DNA of 64,000 bases from Chloroflexota bacterium (GTDB taxonomy: Bacteria; Chloroflexota; Dehalococcoidia; Tepidiformales; Tepidiformaceae), in the NCBI GenBank assembly GCA_026710655.1, contig JAPOQN010000013.1, forward strand, positions 62,001-126,000, written 5' to 3'. The position numbers and the translations under genes are program-made. Within the stretch, counting starts at the first letter, position 1, and every line of letters begins with the position of its first letter. Under the pieces are notes generated by a model. The model did not search any database. It was given only the letters and a program-made list of their open reading frames with translations, and was not told where the DNA came from. Shown here piece by piece: positions 1-9,209 of the stretch.

Positions 1-168
1 GTTGCCCACCAGGAAGTGCTTCTCGGCGGGCTCGGCCAGACGCTCTCCCTGCGCCACGACAGCACCGGCCGCGACTCGTTCATGCCGGGCGTCCTCGCGG
101 CAGTGAAGGCTGTCCGGGAAACCGAGGGCCTCGTCCTCGGCCTCGACGAACTCTTCGGGCTCGACTAG
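1..168 (+). CDS. dapB: 4-hydroxy-tetrahydrodipicolinate reductase, C-terminal fragment
   Basis: Only the last 55 residues are in the window; the 5' part lies upstream. The fragment carries the DapB C-terminal signature: a Gly-rich GGLGQTLSLRHDSTGRDSF stretch followed by MPGVLAAVKAV and a short GLVLGLDELF tail. In DapB this region belongs to the catalytic and tetramerisation domain. The enzyme reduces the dihydrodipicolinate precursor with NAD(P)H in the diaminopimelate/lysine pathway in the cytoplasm. The stop TAG is at 166-168, and the gene converges tail-to-tail with gyrA 7 bases further on. Identification rests on the C-terminal motif alone but that motif is characteristic. Confidence 0.85.
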   Translation, partial: VAHQEVLLGGLGQTLSLRHDSTGRDSFMPGVLAAVKAVRETEGLVLGLDELFGLD

Positions 169-175
169 AGGCCGG

Positions 176-2707
176 CTACTCCGCCGGGGCGCTCCCGTTC
201 GAGCTGCCGTTCAGCGGCAACTCGGCCTGCGCGCGCTCTTCGCTGCGCCGGCGTGAGTCGCCCGGGTCGAAGTTGGCGATGCTGGCCACGCGGTCGGTCT
301 CGCCCACCTTCATCACGGTCACGCCCTGCGTGTTGCGACCGAGCAGGCTGATCGAGTCGACCTTCGTGCGGATGAGGATGCCGTCTTCCGAGACGAGCAT
401 CAGCTCCTGGTTCGGAGCCACCATCCGCACCGCCGCCACGTTCCCGGTCTTGGGCGTGATGTTGAGCGTGCGCACGCCCTGGCCCCCGCGACCCTTCACC
501 GGGTACTGCTCCATCTCCGTGCGCTTGCCGAAGCCTCGCTCCGTGATCACCACCAGTTGTTCCGGTTGGGCGGCCTCGGGGTGAACCGCCTCCGCGCCCA
601 CGACGTAGGCGTCGCCCTTCAGCTTCAGGCCGCGCACGCCGCCGCTCACGCGGCTCGCGCTCCGCAGCTCCCTGACCCCGAAGCGGATCGCCTGCCCGTC
701 GCTCGAAACGAGCACCACATCGCTCGCCTCCGAGGCCAGCCGCGCCGCGATCAGCTCGTCCCCGTCGTCGAGGCGCATCGCGATCTTCCCGTTGCGGCGC
801 ACCTCCTCGAACTCCTTCAGCGGCGTCTTCTTGGCCTGCCCCTGGCGTGTCGCCAGCACCATGAAGTCGTGCTCGTAGTCCTTCACCACCACGATCGTCG
901 TGACCCGCTCCTGCTGGTCCATCTCGACCAGGTTCGTGATGAACGTGCCCCGCGCTTGCTTCTTCGAGTCGGGGATGTCGTAGGCGCGCAGGTGGTAGAC
1001 CTTCCCCTGGTCGGTGAAGAAGAGGATGTTGTCGTGGGTGTCGCCCACGACCAGCTTCATCACCGCGTCCTCGTCGCGAACGGCCGCCCCCCGGCTGCCC
1101 TGCCCGCCCCGCCGCTGCGTGCGGAACTCCTCCAGCTTTGTGCGCTTCACGTAGTTGCGCCGGCTGAGCGTCATCACGCTCTCTTCGTGCGCTACCAGGT
1201 CTTCCTCGCGGAAGCTTTCCGGGTCGCCCTCGACGATCTCCGTCCGGCGACCGTTGCCGTACTCGTCCCGCAACTCCGTCAGGTCGTCCTTGATGAGGAA
1301 GTCGATCTTGCGTGGGTTCGCGAGCAGGTCCTCCAGGTAGGCGATGCGCTCGATCAGCTCCTGGTGCTCGTCCTGCAGCTGCTGCCGTTCGAGCGCGGCC
1401 AGGCGCCGCAGCTGCATGTCGAGGATGGCGCGCGCCTGCACTTCCGAGAACTCGAACGGCTCCGCCTGCAGCAGCCCCAGTGCCGCCGTCGCCGACTCCG
1501 CCCCGCGGATGGTTGCAATGACCTGGTCGAGCAGATCGATGGCCCGCAGCAGACCGGTGAGGATGTGCTCGCGCTCCTGCGCCTTCTGCAGCTGGTGCTC
1601 GCTGCGACGCCGCAGCACCTCGCGGCGGTGGTCGAGGAACAGGTCGAGTGCCCGCTTCAAGCCCACCCGCCGCGGCGCCCCGTCGACGATCGCCATCATG
1701 TTGATCGCGAACGTCGAGCGCATGGCTGTGTGCTTGTAGAGCAGGTTCTTGACCTGCTGCGCCGACCCCTCGCGCTTCAGCTCGATCACGACGCGCATGC
1801 CGTCGCGGTCGCTCTCGTCGCGCAGGTCGGCGATGCCTTCGATCTTCTTCTCGCGCACGAGGTTCGCGATCTTCTCGATCAGCGTGGCCTTGTTCACCTG
1901 GTAGGGCAGCTCCGTGATGATGATCTGCGTCCGCCCCCGGCTCCCCTCCTCCACCGACGTGCGCGCGTGCATCGTGACCCGCCCGTGGCCCTCGCCGTAG
2001 GCGTGCCGGATCTGCTCGCTGTTGTCCCCCACCAGGGCGATGCCCGCCGTTGGGAAGTCCGGCCCCTGCACGAACTCGAGGATGTCGTCGAGCGTTGCCT
2101 GCGGGTTCTCGATCAGCAGCACGGCCGCGTCGACGATCTCCTCCAGGTTGTGCGGCGGGATGTTCGTCGCCATCCCCACCGCGATGCCCGAGGAGCCGTT
2201 CAGCAGCAGGTTCGGTAGACGCGACGGCAGGATCACGGGCTGCGCGTAGCGCCCGTCGTAGTTCGGCTCGAAGTCGACCGTGTCCTGGTCGATATCGGCG
2301 ACCAGCTCTTCCGCGATCGGCGCCAGGCGCGCCTCCGTGTAGCGCATCGCCGCCGCCGGGTCGCCGTCGACGCTGCCGAAGTTCCCCTGTCCGTCGACGA
2401 GCGGGTAGCGCATGGAGAAGTCCTGCGCGAGGCGCACCATCGCCTCGTACACGGGACTGTCGCCGTGGGGGTGGTAGCGACCCATCACGTCGCCCACGAT
2501 GCCCGCCGACTTGCGGTAGGTCGTCCCCGCCCGCGCGCCCCCGTCGAACATGCCCCAGACGATGCGCCGCTGGACCGGCTTGAGGCCGTCGCGCACGTCC
2601 GGCAGGGCCCGCGCCACGATCACGCTCATGGCGTAATCGAGGTAGCTGGTGCGCATCTCCTGCTCGAGGTCGATGGGCCGGATCGTGCTCGTTTCTTCCA
2701 TGCTCAT
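176..2707 (-). CDS. gyrA: DNA gyrase subunit A
   Basis: GyrA is the DNA-cleaving subunit of the gyrase A2B2 complex, which negatively supercoils DNA. The chosen ATG (2707) has GGAG nine bases upstream; a TTG three codons earlier is possible. The 843-residue product has the breakage-reunion domain with active-site Tyr123 in [10 protein letters not shown]. The quinolone-resistance region [15 protein letters not shown] carries Ser84 and Glu88, the residues usual in sensitive bacteria. The C-terminal beta-propeller contains the GyrA box QRRGGQG (about residue 540), which separates gyrase from topoisomerase IV ParC. gyrB is not adjacent. The C-terminal tail is short, Ser/Asn/Gly-rich and probably disordered. 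Confidence 0.97.
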   Translation of the reverse strand: MSMEETSTIRPIDLEQEMRTSYLDYAMSVIVARALPDVRDGLKPVQRRIVWGMFDGGARAGTTYRKSAGIVGDVMGRYHPHGDSPVYEAMVRLAQDFSMRYPLVDGQGNFGSVDGDPAAAMRYTEARLAPIAEELVADIDQDTVDFEPNYDGRYAQPVILPSRLPNLLLNGSSGIAVGMATNIPPHNLEEIVDAAVLLIENPQATLDDILEFVQGPDFPTAGIALVGDNSEQIRHAYGEGHGRVTMHARTSVEEGSRGRTQIIITELPYQVNKATLIEKIANLVREKKIEGIADLRDESDRDGMRVVIELKREGSAQQVKNLLYKHTAMRSTFAINMMAIVDGAPRRVGLKRALDLFLDHRREVLRRRSEHQLQKAQEREHILTGLLRAIDLLDQVIATIRGAESATAALGLLQAEPFEFSEVQARAILDMQLRRLAALERQQLQDEHQELIERIAYLEDLLANPRKIDFLIKDDLTELRDEYGNGRRTEIVEGDPESFREEDLVAHEESVMTLSRRNYVKRTKLEEFRTQRRGGQGSRGAAVRDEDAVMKLVVGDTHDNILFFTDQGKVYHLRAYDIPDSKKQARGTFITNLVEMDQQERVTTIVVVKDYEHDFMVLATRQGQAKKTPLKEFEEVRRNGKIAMRLDDGDELIAARLASEASDVVLVSSDGQAIRFGVRELRSASRVSGGVRGLKLKGDAYVVGAEAVHPEAAQPEQLVVITERGFGKRTEMEQYPVKGRGGQGVRTLNITPKTGNVAAVRMVAPNQELMLVSEDGILIRTKVDSISLLGRNTQGVTVMKVGETDRVASIANFDPGDSRRRSEERAQAELPLNGSSNGSAPAE

Positions 2708-2801
2708 CCGCGGCAACTCCGGTCGGGAGCGGTCGTCGAAACCGCTAAGGCAATTGTACCAATTCTGCGGTTACGCGGCGGTCCGGGAGGGGCACAGTCA
2801 A

Positions 2802-4226
2802 TCAAAGGACGTTTTCCACCGATTCCTTCTTGAGCTTAGGTTTGCTGGACAGAACGGACAGGTCTGAACGGCCCCGTGTCAGGGCCACGTACAGCTCCTT
2901 GGCCGAGAGCTCATCGGCATTGGTGACGACGGCGTGATCGAACTCAAGCCCCTTGACCAAGAGTGTAGTAGAGACAATGCGCTTCTCCGGGGTCCTGCCA
3001 TGGCGCCGAGAACGGTCTCGGACTTGCCACGCCGTTTCTCTGAAACTCGCGTTGTCCCCGACGAGATGTGTACCCACTGTGGACTTCATCGCGTTCCAAA
3101 GTTCACGCCGATAGAGCTTGGCGCCGGGTATGCGGTCGAGCGCCCGTGCGGCAGTGATGAGCGCCGATGCTGTTGGCCTTGAGCAAAGCCGGTTCAGGGA
3201 CTCCACAACAGGGCGGTTCCCCTTTAGCCTGCTGGTATCTGGTGTCTTTTTTGCGGCGTAGAGCGACTTGAACGACTTCAGTTTCGTGCCGATGTCCGTG
3301 AAACATATGGATGCGAAATTGAGCAACAGAGAAGCCCACTCATGGCCGTCACCTGTGCTGTCAAGGCCATCGGCAAACTTCATGAGGGCCTCGCAATCGA
3401 GCTCCTCCATGGCACCGAAGTCTCCTCCTAATCTGCTGGCGAGTGCTGGGCAATCCCTGCGCCACTTCCTTATAGCCACAACGGTTCCGTCCACTTTTTC
3501 AGAGGCCCTACGGCAAGCAAGCACATCATTGCCGTGACTAGATGCAAGCCAATCGCCTGGATAGTCTCGAAGAGCGATTCCCTCCCCAGACATCAATGGT
3601 CCTCGGATACTTCCTAGCCATTCCCCTAATGCCGGATTTGTTTGTAGCCAACGGTGGGCTGTAGTTAAGTCATTTAAGCGCTCAAAGTTGGGTGAAACAT
3701 CTCTTTCCCAAACTATGGGATCTTGGCCTTTAAAGTCGAATATGCCCTGCAAGTAGTCCCCTAGGAGGCGGCAAGGCAAGATTTCTGCTAACTCCATCAC
3801 AATTCTATGTTGGTCAAGATTGCAATCTTGGTATTCATCTACATATACGCCAGAGTACGACAGGGACAGAATGTCGCGGGCCACGCGATGGCGTAACAGT
3901 CTCAAGGCTGCCTGGTACACCTCAGGCCACTCGCCACCGGTGGGAGATTGGCTGGTCAGGCCAGAAAGGGTGCGGAAGGACGATGCGTAGCGTAGGCCCA
4001 AACCAGCGATGGTCGCGATGTTGAACTTGGCAGGAGGGACACCGTGTCGGCGGAGGCGCGCACGGAGAGCACTTACGCCAGAGTGTGTGTGAGTGAGGAC
4101 TAGGCTGCGGCCGCTGCTTAGCGCTATCGCCCGAGCAATAAGTTCCGTCTTGCCGCAACCGGCAGGCGCTATCAAGAAAGCTCGTTGAGCGGCCGCCAAC
4201 GTTTGCGGGTCAGTCTCGGTAGGCAA
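2802..4226 (-). CDS. gajB: GajB, UvrD/Rep-like helicase of a Gabija defence system
   Basis: This 474-residue superfamily 1 helicase-like ATPase has Walker A APAGCGKTE (20-28), a Walker B-type DEYQD (130-134), motif III LLGDYLQGIFDFKG, a motif V-like TTLLVKGLEFDHAV and a motif VI-like YVALTRGRSDL near the C terminus. Size and motif order match GajB of Gabija (about 494 residues). It overlaps the end of gajA by 17 bases, implying translational coupling; the start used is TTG at 4226, with another in-frame TTG nine codons on. In known Gabija systems GajB associates with the GajA tetramer and helps sense or process phage DNA. The DNA is clearly less GC-rich than the flanking genes, suggesting transfer. 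Confidence 0.88.
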   Translation of the reverse strand: MPTETDPQTLAAAQRAFLIAPAGCGKTELIARAIALSSGRSLVLTHTHSGVSALRARLRRHGVPPAKFNIATIAGLGLRYASSFRTLSGLTSQSPTGGEWPEVYQAALRLLRHRVARDILSLSYSGVYVDEYQDCNLDQHRIVMELAEILPCRLLGDYLQGIFDFKGQDPIVWERDVSPNFERLNDLTTAHRWLQTNPALGEWLGSIRGPLMSGEGIALRDYPGDWLASSHGNDVLACRRASEKVDGTVVAIRKWRRDCPALASRLGGDFGAMEELDCEALMKFADGLDSTGDGHEWASLLLNFASICFTDIGTKLKSFKSLYAAKKTPDTSRLKGNRPVVESLNRLCSRPTASALITAARALDRIPGAKLYRRELWNAMKSTVGTHLVGDNASFRETAWQVRDRSRRHGRTPEKRIVSTTLLVKGLEFDHAVVTNADELSAKELYVALTRGRSDLSVLSSKPKLKKESVENVL

Positions 4227-5889
4227 AATTGCGCAGCTTGTCTAGCGTCTCGGCAAGGTTAGTGCCTGCTAACTGGGGAAGCGCCTTCACAACCGCCCCG
4301 CCGACAAGCTCTCCGGCTGTGATGGTCTTGTACCACTCCCCATTGGACGCAGCACTACCAAGGGCGGTTCGCAGGGAGTCGAGGGGATATCTGGTTCTCC
4401 ACTCCTCCCAATCCTGTGGTCGGCGTCCAGTGGCTGAGATTGCCGAATAGAGTTGGTCGCAGATGGTCTGGTTGCCCTTTTCGTCGACGGCGATGCCCCA
4501 TAGTTCTTCCAATAGTTGTTCGGTTGCATCCGCCATCAGCCGCTGCTCGGTGTTTGTCTCCCCTCCCCACACGACGGTCTTCACGCCCATGGACTGAAGT
4601 GCTTGGAGTGAGGGGGTGATTGGAACATCGCTGTCAGCCCAGTAGACGCACTCGAATCCCAGCGAGCGGAGGTCAGCGGCCCGCTGAGGTGCTCTGTGCC
4701 CCTCGCCTGGAACGATAACCGTGCCTGTCGTCGCCAACGAGGAGGCCTCTTGGGAGTCCCAATGTCGGACGAACGCTTGGGCCATCCCCGCTTCCGTCTT
4801 TCCCTCGCAAACCACGACCTTGCGACCGAGGATTGCCTCTGGCATCGCACGAACAACACCCTGCAGGTCGTCTGCGGGCTTGGTGACCTCAACCTCCCCG
4901 TTGGCCCCACGCCTGACGATTCCCAGGCCTCTGGTGCCGAGTTCTGCTACGGCGATGGGTGAGTGACTCACTAGCAACGCTTGGTGGCCTGACTCGGCAA
5001 GCTGTCGAATGACGTGCCGGAGTCGATGGGGTTCCAGGCCAGCCTCCACCTCATCAACCAATGAAACCACCGCAGTGCCGACGGCCTGGCGCTGTATAGC
5101 GAGACCCATGAGGCGCCTGCTACCCGTCCCCAGAGCTGACGCCGACACGCCATTGTCTTGGCGAAGGGTGAGAGATCCCGCGCCGATATTGAGACTTCGT
5201 GGTTCCAGCCCCACCCCAAGCGGAAGATCCGCGTACGAACCGTACCGCATGCCCCACTCCCCAGCCTTCTCCGCCGTGGCTGACAGCCCTTCGAAGCTCA
5301 GGTCTTCGACAGCATCCCACGCCCCTTGATGTGCTTCACTCAGGGCTTCCCCGATTTCTTCGGGCGAGTCTGACACCCGGGTCAGCGAAGAGCCTTGGAC
5401 CCACGATAACTGGCGCCCCGTGGCGTCTCCCAGCCGGACCGCTCCGATCGCGGCTCGGTCAGTGGGCCCTATCCTCCGGCCATCAGGGTTTCGACGGTTT
5501 ACTACCCGCCAGTCGGGCTCCAAGGTGTCATCTATCCGCAAACGAACCGTAAGTGCCCATGTGTCTTCGTCTTCGGGTTCGTCTCGAACCGCACCTTCTC
5601 TTGTCCAGCCACGTATCTCTAGGCCAAATTTGTCGTCAGTGTAGAGCCGAGACGGCACTTCGACGGTCGTGACTTGGATGTCGATTGGTTTGGCAGTCTC
5701 GCCTTGGTTGAAGTCAGAATGCGCGAGCTGCACCCGGTTGCGGGGAAGCAGTGCGAGCTCGATGGCGTCAAGGATTGTGGTCTTCCCCGAGTCCCCGCGA
5801 CCTACAAGGCAGGTGACCCCAGGCGGCGGAGACCACTCGAGGGAGCGTATGCCCCTAAAGTTCTTGATGGAGAGATGGACAATCCTCAT
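4210..5889 (-). CDS. gajA: GajA, OLD-family ATPase/TOPRIM nuclease of a Gabija defence system
   Basis: This 559-residue protein has the two-part GajA layout. The N-terminal ABC/RecF-like ATPase has Walker A GRGDSGKTT (30-38), a signature-like SALGTGSRR (251-259), Walker B SLVDEVEAGLEP (276-287) and a switch His in LLVSHSP (305-311). The C-terminal TOPRIM nuclease has Glu362 in VCEGKTE, the acidic pair in YWADSDVP (Asp419, Asp421) and a late EWYK lysine (521). All expected catalytic positions are intact. Known GajA (about 578 residues) is a sequence-specific nicking endonuclease held off by nucleotides and released during phage infection. ATG 5889 is preceded by GGAGGAG. It is first in a two-gene operon with gajB. 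Confidence 0.9.
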   Translation of the reverse strand: MRIVHLSIKNFRGIRSLEWSPPPGVTCLVGRGDSGKTTILDAIELALLPRNRVQLAHSDFNQGETAKPIDIQVTTVEVPSRLYTDDKFGLEIRGWTREGAVRDEPEDEDTWALTVRLRIDDTLEPDWRVVNRRNPDGRRIGPTDRAAIGAVRLGDATGRQLSWVQGSSLTRVSDSPEEIGEALSEAHQGAWDAVEDLSFEGLSATAEKAGEWGMRYGSYADLPLGVGLEPRSLNIGAGSLTLRQDNGVSASALGTGSRRLMGLAIQRQAVGTAVVSLVDEVEAGLEPHRLRHVIRQLAESGHQALLVSHSPIAVAELGTRGLGIVRRGANGEVEVTKPADDLQGVVRAMPEAILGRKVVVCEGKTEAGMAQAFVRHWDSQEASSLATTGTVIVPGEGHRAPQRAADLRSLGFECVYWADSDVPITPSLQALQSMGVKTVVWGGETNTEQRLMADATEQLLEELWGIAVDEKGNQTICDQLYSAISATGRRPQDWEEWRTRYPLDSLRTALGSAASNGEWYKTITAGELVGGAVVKALPQLAGTNLAETLDKLRNFAYRD

Positions 5890-5926
5890 GCAATACCCCC
5901 TGTCTCCTCCTCTAGCTATAGGGGCC

Positions 5927-6277
5927 CTATCCGGATGGCCCTAGCCTGAGACGCCCCCGCAGCCCCTCCCCCGCCGCCAGCTCCCGCAGCAGCGACTCCG
6001 CCCGCTCCAGGCGCTCCAGGATGCCCCACTGGCCGTGGATGTTGAGCGTCATGTTGGCCGCGTTGCCGCGCACGCCCGCCACCCGGCCACCCTCCCCCAC
6101 CTCGCGCTGGTAGCGCGCCACCTCGTCCGACTCCGCCCCGAACGCCGCCGTCAGCACCTCGACCGTGCGCGCGTCCCACTGGTCGTACTCGAACGGGTTG
6201 GGACCGGTGCCGCGCAGGCGCGGGATGAGCGCGATCTGCGCCTCGATGCGGGCTTGGTCGGCAGTGCTCGCGGGCAT
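5927..6277 (-). CDS. Conserved hypothetical protein, 116 aa
   Basis: This small, mostly helical, soluble-looking protein starts at an ATG (6277) without a strong ribosome-binding site. Visible features are an early NPFEYDQWDARTVEVLTAAF segment, a second block around GNAANMTLNIHGQWGILERL, and a charged Glu/Arg-rich C terminus. I do not recognise a family with confidence. It lies directly upstream of the Gabija insert, which seems to begin within 40 bases of this gene's stop, and downstream of the acetyltransferase on the same strand (26-base gap). The codon use matches the high-GC host rather than the defence genes, so it is probably the first native gene beyond the insertion. Confidence 0.6.
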   Translation of the reverse strand: MPASTADQARIEAQIALIPRLRGTGPNPFEYDQWDARTVEVLTAAFGAESDEVARYQREVGEGGRVAGVRGNAANMTLNIHGQWGILERLERAESLLRELAAGEGLRGRLRLGPSG

Positions 6278-6303
6278 GCGCGGGATTCTACCCACGACGG
6301 TCG

Positions 6304-6759
6304 CTAGCCGCCCGCGCCCAGCGCGAGCGTCATGATGACCGCGTCCTCCCCGTCGGGGTAGTAGCGACGCCGCTCCCCCACCTCCTCGAACCCGCACCCC
6401 CGGTAGAGCGCCCGCGCCGCCCCGTTCGAGGCGCGCACCTCGAGCGTCACCGCCTCCGCCCCCAGCGACCCCGACAGCGCCACCAGCGCCGTGACCAGCC
6501 GCCGCCCGTGACCCCGCCGCCGCGCCTCCCCCGCCACCGCCACCGAGCTGATATGCGCGTCGTCGGGCGCCATCCAGAGGCTCCCCACCCCCACGACCTC
6601 GCCCCCCACCTCCAGCACCAGCCCCCGGGTGCGGTCGTCGCCGAGCTCCTCGCGTCGCGCCCCGGGCGAGCGCTGCTGCAGCCCGGACGCGTCCTCGATC
6701 GCAGCCACCGCCGCGATGTCGGCCTCCTCGATCGGGCGCAGGACGAACGGTTCCGACAC
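6304..6759 (-). CDS. GNAT-family N-acetyltransferase, RimI-like
   Basis: The 151-residue GNAT fold starts with an LRPIEEADIAAVAAIE first strand and helix. The acetyl-CoA pyrophosphate-binding motif A is seen as RRGHGR (81-86), followed by a motif B with Asn112 and ARALYRGCGFEEVGERRRYY, the RimI-type end in which the Tyr acts as general acid. RimI enzymes acetylate the N-terminal amine of ribosomal protein S18 and related substrates, but size and motifs do not distinguish RimI from other small GNATs. The gene is divergent from thiN, with starts about 56 bases apart, so the two promoters share this gap. Confidence 0.75.
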   Translation of the reverse strand: MSEPFVLRPIEEADIAAVAAIEDASGLQQRSPGARREELGDDRTRGLVLEVGGEVVGVGSLWMAPDDAHISSVAVAGEARRRGHGRRLVTALVALSGSLGAEAVTLEVRASNGAARALYRGCGFEEVGERRRYYPDGEDAVIMTLALGAGG

Positions 6760-6814
6760 GCGCCCATCCTAGCGCCGCTTTGACAACTGCCCCCGCGACG
6801 GGTTCCCTTTGACC

Positions 6815-7444
6815 ATGCGCGCCCTCGTGATCGCCAACGGCGACCCGCCCTCTGCCGCTCTCCTCGAGGAGCTGCGCGAGGGCGCCGCGCTCGTCGTCGC
6901 CGCCGATGGCGGCGCCCGCAGCGCCCTCGCCCTCGGCCTCATGCCCGACATCGTCACCGGCGACCTCGACTCCATCGGCGACGCCCGCGACGCCATCCCC
7001 GCCGACCGCATCCGCCCCAACGCCGACCCTAACGCCACCGACCTCGAGAAGGCGGTCGCCCTCTGCCTCGACGAGGGCTTCGACGCCGTCGACATCATCG
7101 GCGGCGGCGGTGGGCGCGCCGACCACGCGCTCGGCAACCTGAGCGTGCTCGTCCGCTTCGGGCGCCGCGCGCGCATCCGCATGGTCGACGAGCGATTCGC
7201 CGTCGAGCTCGTCGCTGGCGAGGCCGAGGTCGATGGTCCCGAAGGCACGGTCGTGTCGCTCGTGGCAATCGGACGCTGCGAGGGCGTCACCACGAGCGGC
7301 CTCCGCTGGGAGCTCGAGAATGCTTCGCTCGACTTCAGCGCCTACGGCGTCCACAACGAGATCGCGACCTCCCCCGCCCGCGTCTCCGTGCGTACCGGCG
7401 ACCTCCTGCTCTTCCGCGGCCGCTGGGTCGAGCACCACGCCTGA
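6815..7444 (+). CDS. thiN: Thiamine pyrophosphokinase
   Basis: The enzyme transfers pyrophosphate from ATP to thiamine, giving the cofactor thiamine diphosphate in the cytoplasm. The 209-residue protein (ATG at 6815; a TTG two codons upstream is less likely) shows the family signatures in order: ADGGAR (30-35), the metal/phosphate site GDLDSIGD (49-56), NATDLEKA (73-80) and GGGGGRADHALGN (96-108). These match the N-terminal alpha/beta domain, followed by the beta-rich thiamine-binding domain. No other thiamine genes or THI-box riboswitch are visible nearby, consistent with salvage or last-step use. It precedes an acyl-CoA dehydrogenase by 73 bases. Confidence 0.92.
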   Translation: MRALVIANGDPPSAALLEELREGAALVVAADGGARSALALGLMPDIVTGDLDSIGDARDAIPADRIRPNADPNATDLEKAVALCLDEGFDAVDIIGGGGGRADHALGNLSVLVRFGRRARIRMVDERFAVELVAGEAEVDGPEGTVVSLVAIGRCEGVTTSGLRWELENASLDFSAYGVHNEIATSPARVSVRTGDLLLFRGRWVEHHA

Positions 7445-7517
7445 GCGCCCCGCCGCTCGCGGCCAACCACCGCCGCGCTACACTGCCCCTTCGCCCTCCC
7501 GGGCCGCGAGGAATTGC

Positions 7518-8747
7518 ATGGAAGCCACAACGCTGGCCGTCGCCGACAACCCCACCCTGAGCCCCGAGATCAACGAGATCCGGCAGCGCACCGCCGCCGT
7601 CGTTACCGAGGAGGTCATCCCGAACGAGGACCTCCTCCGCCGCGATGTCGCCCAGTCCGGCGAGCTTCGGGCTCGCATCCAGGAGCGCGTCAAGGCCGAG
7701 GGCCTGTGGGCGCCCCACCTGCCCATCGAGTACGGGGGCATGGGCGTCGGCTTCCTCGGTCACGCCTACATGAACGAAGTGCTCGCCTGGAGCCCCTTCT
7801 CCAACCCCCTCTTCGGCGTCGTCGCCCCCGACTCGGGCAACCAGACCATCCTCATCAAGTACGGCACCGAGGAGCAGAAGAAGCGCTGGCTCGAACCGTC
7901 CATCCGCGGCGAGATCCGCTCCTGCTACTCGATGACCGAGCCCGACCAGCCCGGCTCCGACCCCTACTCCATCCAGACCCGCGCCACCCGCGACGGCGAC
8001 GAGTGGGTCATCAACGGGCGCAAGTGGTTCACCTCCGGCGCCCACCGCGCGGCCTTCGCCATCGTCATGTGCCGCACCGAGGAGGACGACGGCGAGGGCG
8101 GCGTGCGCGACAAGATGACGCAGATCATCGTTCCCACCGATGCCCCCGGCTTCAACATCATCCGCAGCGTCCCCGTCTGGGGTCACGACGGCGATCACTG
8201 CGAGATCGACTACGACAACGTGCGCGTGCCCGTCACCAACCAGCTCGGGCGGACCGGCTCCGGCCACCAGGCCGCCCAGGACCGCCTCGGCGCCGGCCGC
8301 GTCTTCCACTGCATGAACTCCGTCGGCCAGATGTGGCGCGCCTTCGACGTGATGATGCAGCGCGTCATGACCCGTAACGTCCACGGCGGCCCCATGCAGG
8401 ACAAACAGTTCATCCAGGGCTTCATCGCCGACTCCTACATCGACATCCAGTCCGCCCGCCTCATGACCATCCACTGCGCCGAGCGCATCGACGCCGGGGT
8501 GAACGCGCGCACCGACATCTCCGCCATCAAGATCGCCATCCCCGCCGCCTTCGAGCGCGTCGTCGACCGCGCCATCCAGGTGTACGGCGCGAAGGGCGTC
8601 TCCACCGACACTCCGCTGGAGGGGATGTACCGGGGCGCCCGCACCCTCCGCATCCTCGACGGCCCCGACGAGGTGCACCGCATCGTCATCGCCAAGAACA
8701 TCCTCCGCCGTTACCGCGACGGCATGTCCTGGGACTTCGGGGCGTAG
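7518..8747 (+). CDS. Acyl-CoA dehydrogenase family protein
   Basis: The 409-residue flavoprotein starts at ATG 7518 behind GCGAGGAAT. It has the three-part acyl-CoA dehydrogenase layout: an N-terminal helical domain with LPIEYGGMGVGFLGHAYMNE, a central beta domain with the FAD-loop sequence CYSMTEPDQPGSDP (137-150) and INGRKWFTSGA, and a C-terminal helical domain ending in YGAKGVSTDTPLEGMYRGAR and DGPDEVHRIVIAKNILRRY. The family alpha,beta-desaturates acyl-CoA using FAD and passes electrons to electron-transfer flavoprotein. The C-terminal form resembles the ACAD10/11 and long-chain groups; the exact substrate cannot be read from sequence. No fatty-acid operon surrounds it. Confidence 0.88.
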   Translation: MEATTLAVADNPTLSPEINEIRQRTAAVVTEEVIPNEDLLRRDVAQSGELRARIQERVKAEGLWAPHLPIEYGGMGVGFLGHAYMNEVLAWSPFSNPLFGVVAPDSGNQTILIKYGTEEQKKRWLEPSIRGEIRSCYSMTEPDQPGSDPYSIQTRATRDGDEWVINGRKWFTSGAHRAAFAIVMCRTEEDDGEGGVRDKMTQIIVPTDAPGFNIIRSVPVWGHDGDHCEIDYDNVRVPVTNQLGRTGSGHQAAQDRLGAGRVFHCMNSVGQMWRAFDVMMQRVMTRNVHGGPMQDKQFIQGFIADSYIDIQSARLMTIHCAERIDAGVNARTDISAIKIAIPAAFERVVDRAIQVYGAKGVSTDTPLEGMYRGARTLRILDGPDEVHRIVIAKNILRRYRDGMSWDFGA

Positions 8748-8772
8748 GTCGGGCCCCTCCTGCGAGGACACT

Positions 8773-9180
8773 ATGGTGACGGAGTTCGCCGACAAGCACG
8801 CGATTGACGAGTTCGCGAGGAGCGTCGGGAACTGGCTCCTCACGCAGCGCTTCGGCTCGGTCGTGCCCGTTGGCTTTCGGCACTTCCTCTGGGAACCGTC
8901 CCCCGACTGGCGGATCGAACCGCCGCGCGTCGTCATCGAGCTCACCGTGGAGGATCCCCCGCCCCCTCCAGAGAACTGGCGCTCCCTCCCGTTTGAGGAC
9001 CAGGTGCGGGTCTGGCACTGGCCCGAAGCCGACACCGATGCAGCGGAGATGGCGGCCGTCGCCTACGCGCTGACCCGGGAGGTCCCCGCTGGACTCGCTC
9101 CACTCACCCCGGTGAGCGTCAGGTTTTTCGCACGGAGCGAGGCCGAAGGGAACGGACGAGCGGCCGCTAGGCTCGACTAA
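8773..9180 (+). CDS. Unknown protein, first of a tandem paralog pair beside a HEPN-like gene
   Basis: This 135-residue protein is unfamiliar. It shares its core with the next gene: a helical start (AIDEFARSVGNWLLTQRFGS), a FRHFLWEP segment, a hydrophobic beta strand VVIELTVEDPPPPP, then a W-R-SLP block and an Ala-rich helix before a final strand VSVRFFARSE. The proline run after the acidic strand is a striking shared mark. It begins 25 bases after the acyl-CoA dehydrogenase stop and 29 bases before its paralog, so the three downstream genes look like one transcription unit. It could be an antitoxin-like or adaptor partner of the HEPN protein; that is inference. Confidence 0.6.
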   Translation: MVTEFADKHAIDEFARSVGNWLLTQRFGSVVPVGFRHFLWEPSPDWRIEPPRVVIELTVEDPPPPPENWRSLPFEDQVRVWHWPEADTDAAEMAAVAYALTREVPAGLAPLTPVSVRFFARSEAEGNGRAAARLD

Positions 9181-9209
9181 CCCTGTACAATGGTGTCGGG
9201 AAGAAGCAA

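Noticed and set aside
557-2218. Long open frame on the plus strand opposite gyrA
   Set aside because: It has the Arg/Leu/Val/His-rich make-up of an antisense GC-frame shadow, no ribosome site and no domain; gyrA on the other strand explains the sequence.
5927-7438. A 503-codon minus-strand open frame
   Set aside because: Only its last 116 codons look like a gene (5927-6277); the rest is a Gly/Ala/Arg-rich shadow of the acetyltransferase and of thiN.
7335-9035. A 566-codon minus-strand open frame opposite the acyl-CoA dehydrogenase
   Set aside because: Asp/Gly/Val-rich shadow with no motif; the plus-strand dehydrogenase is clear.
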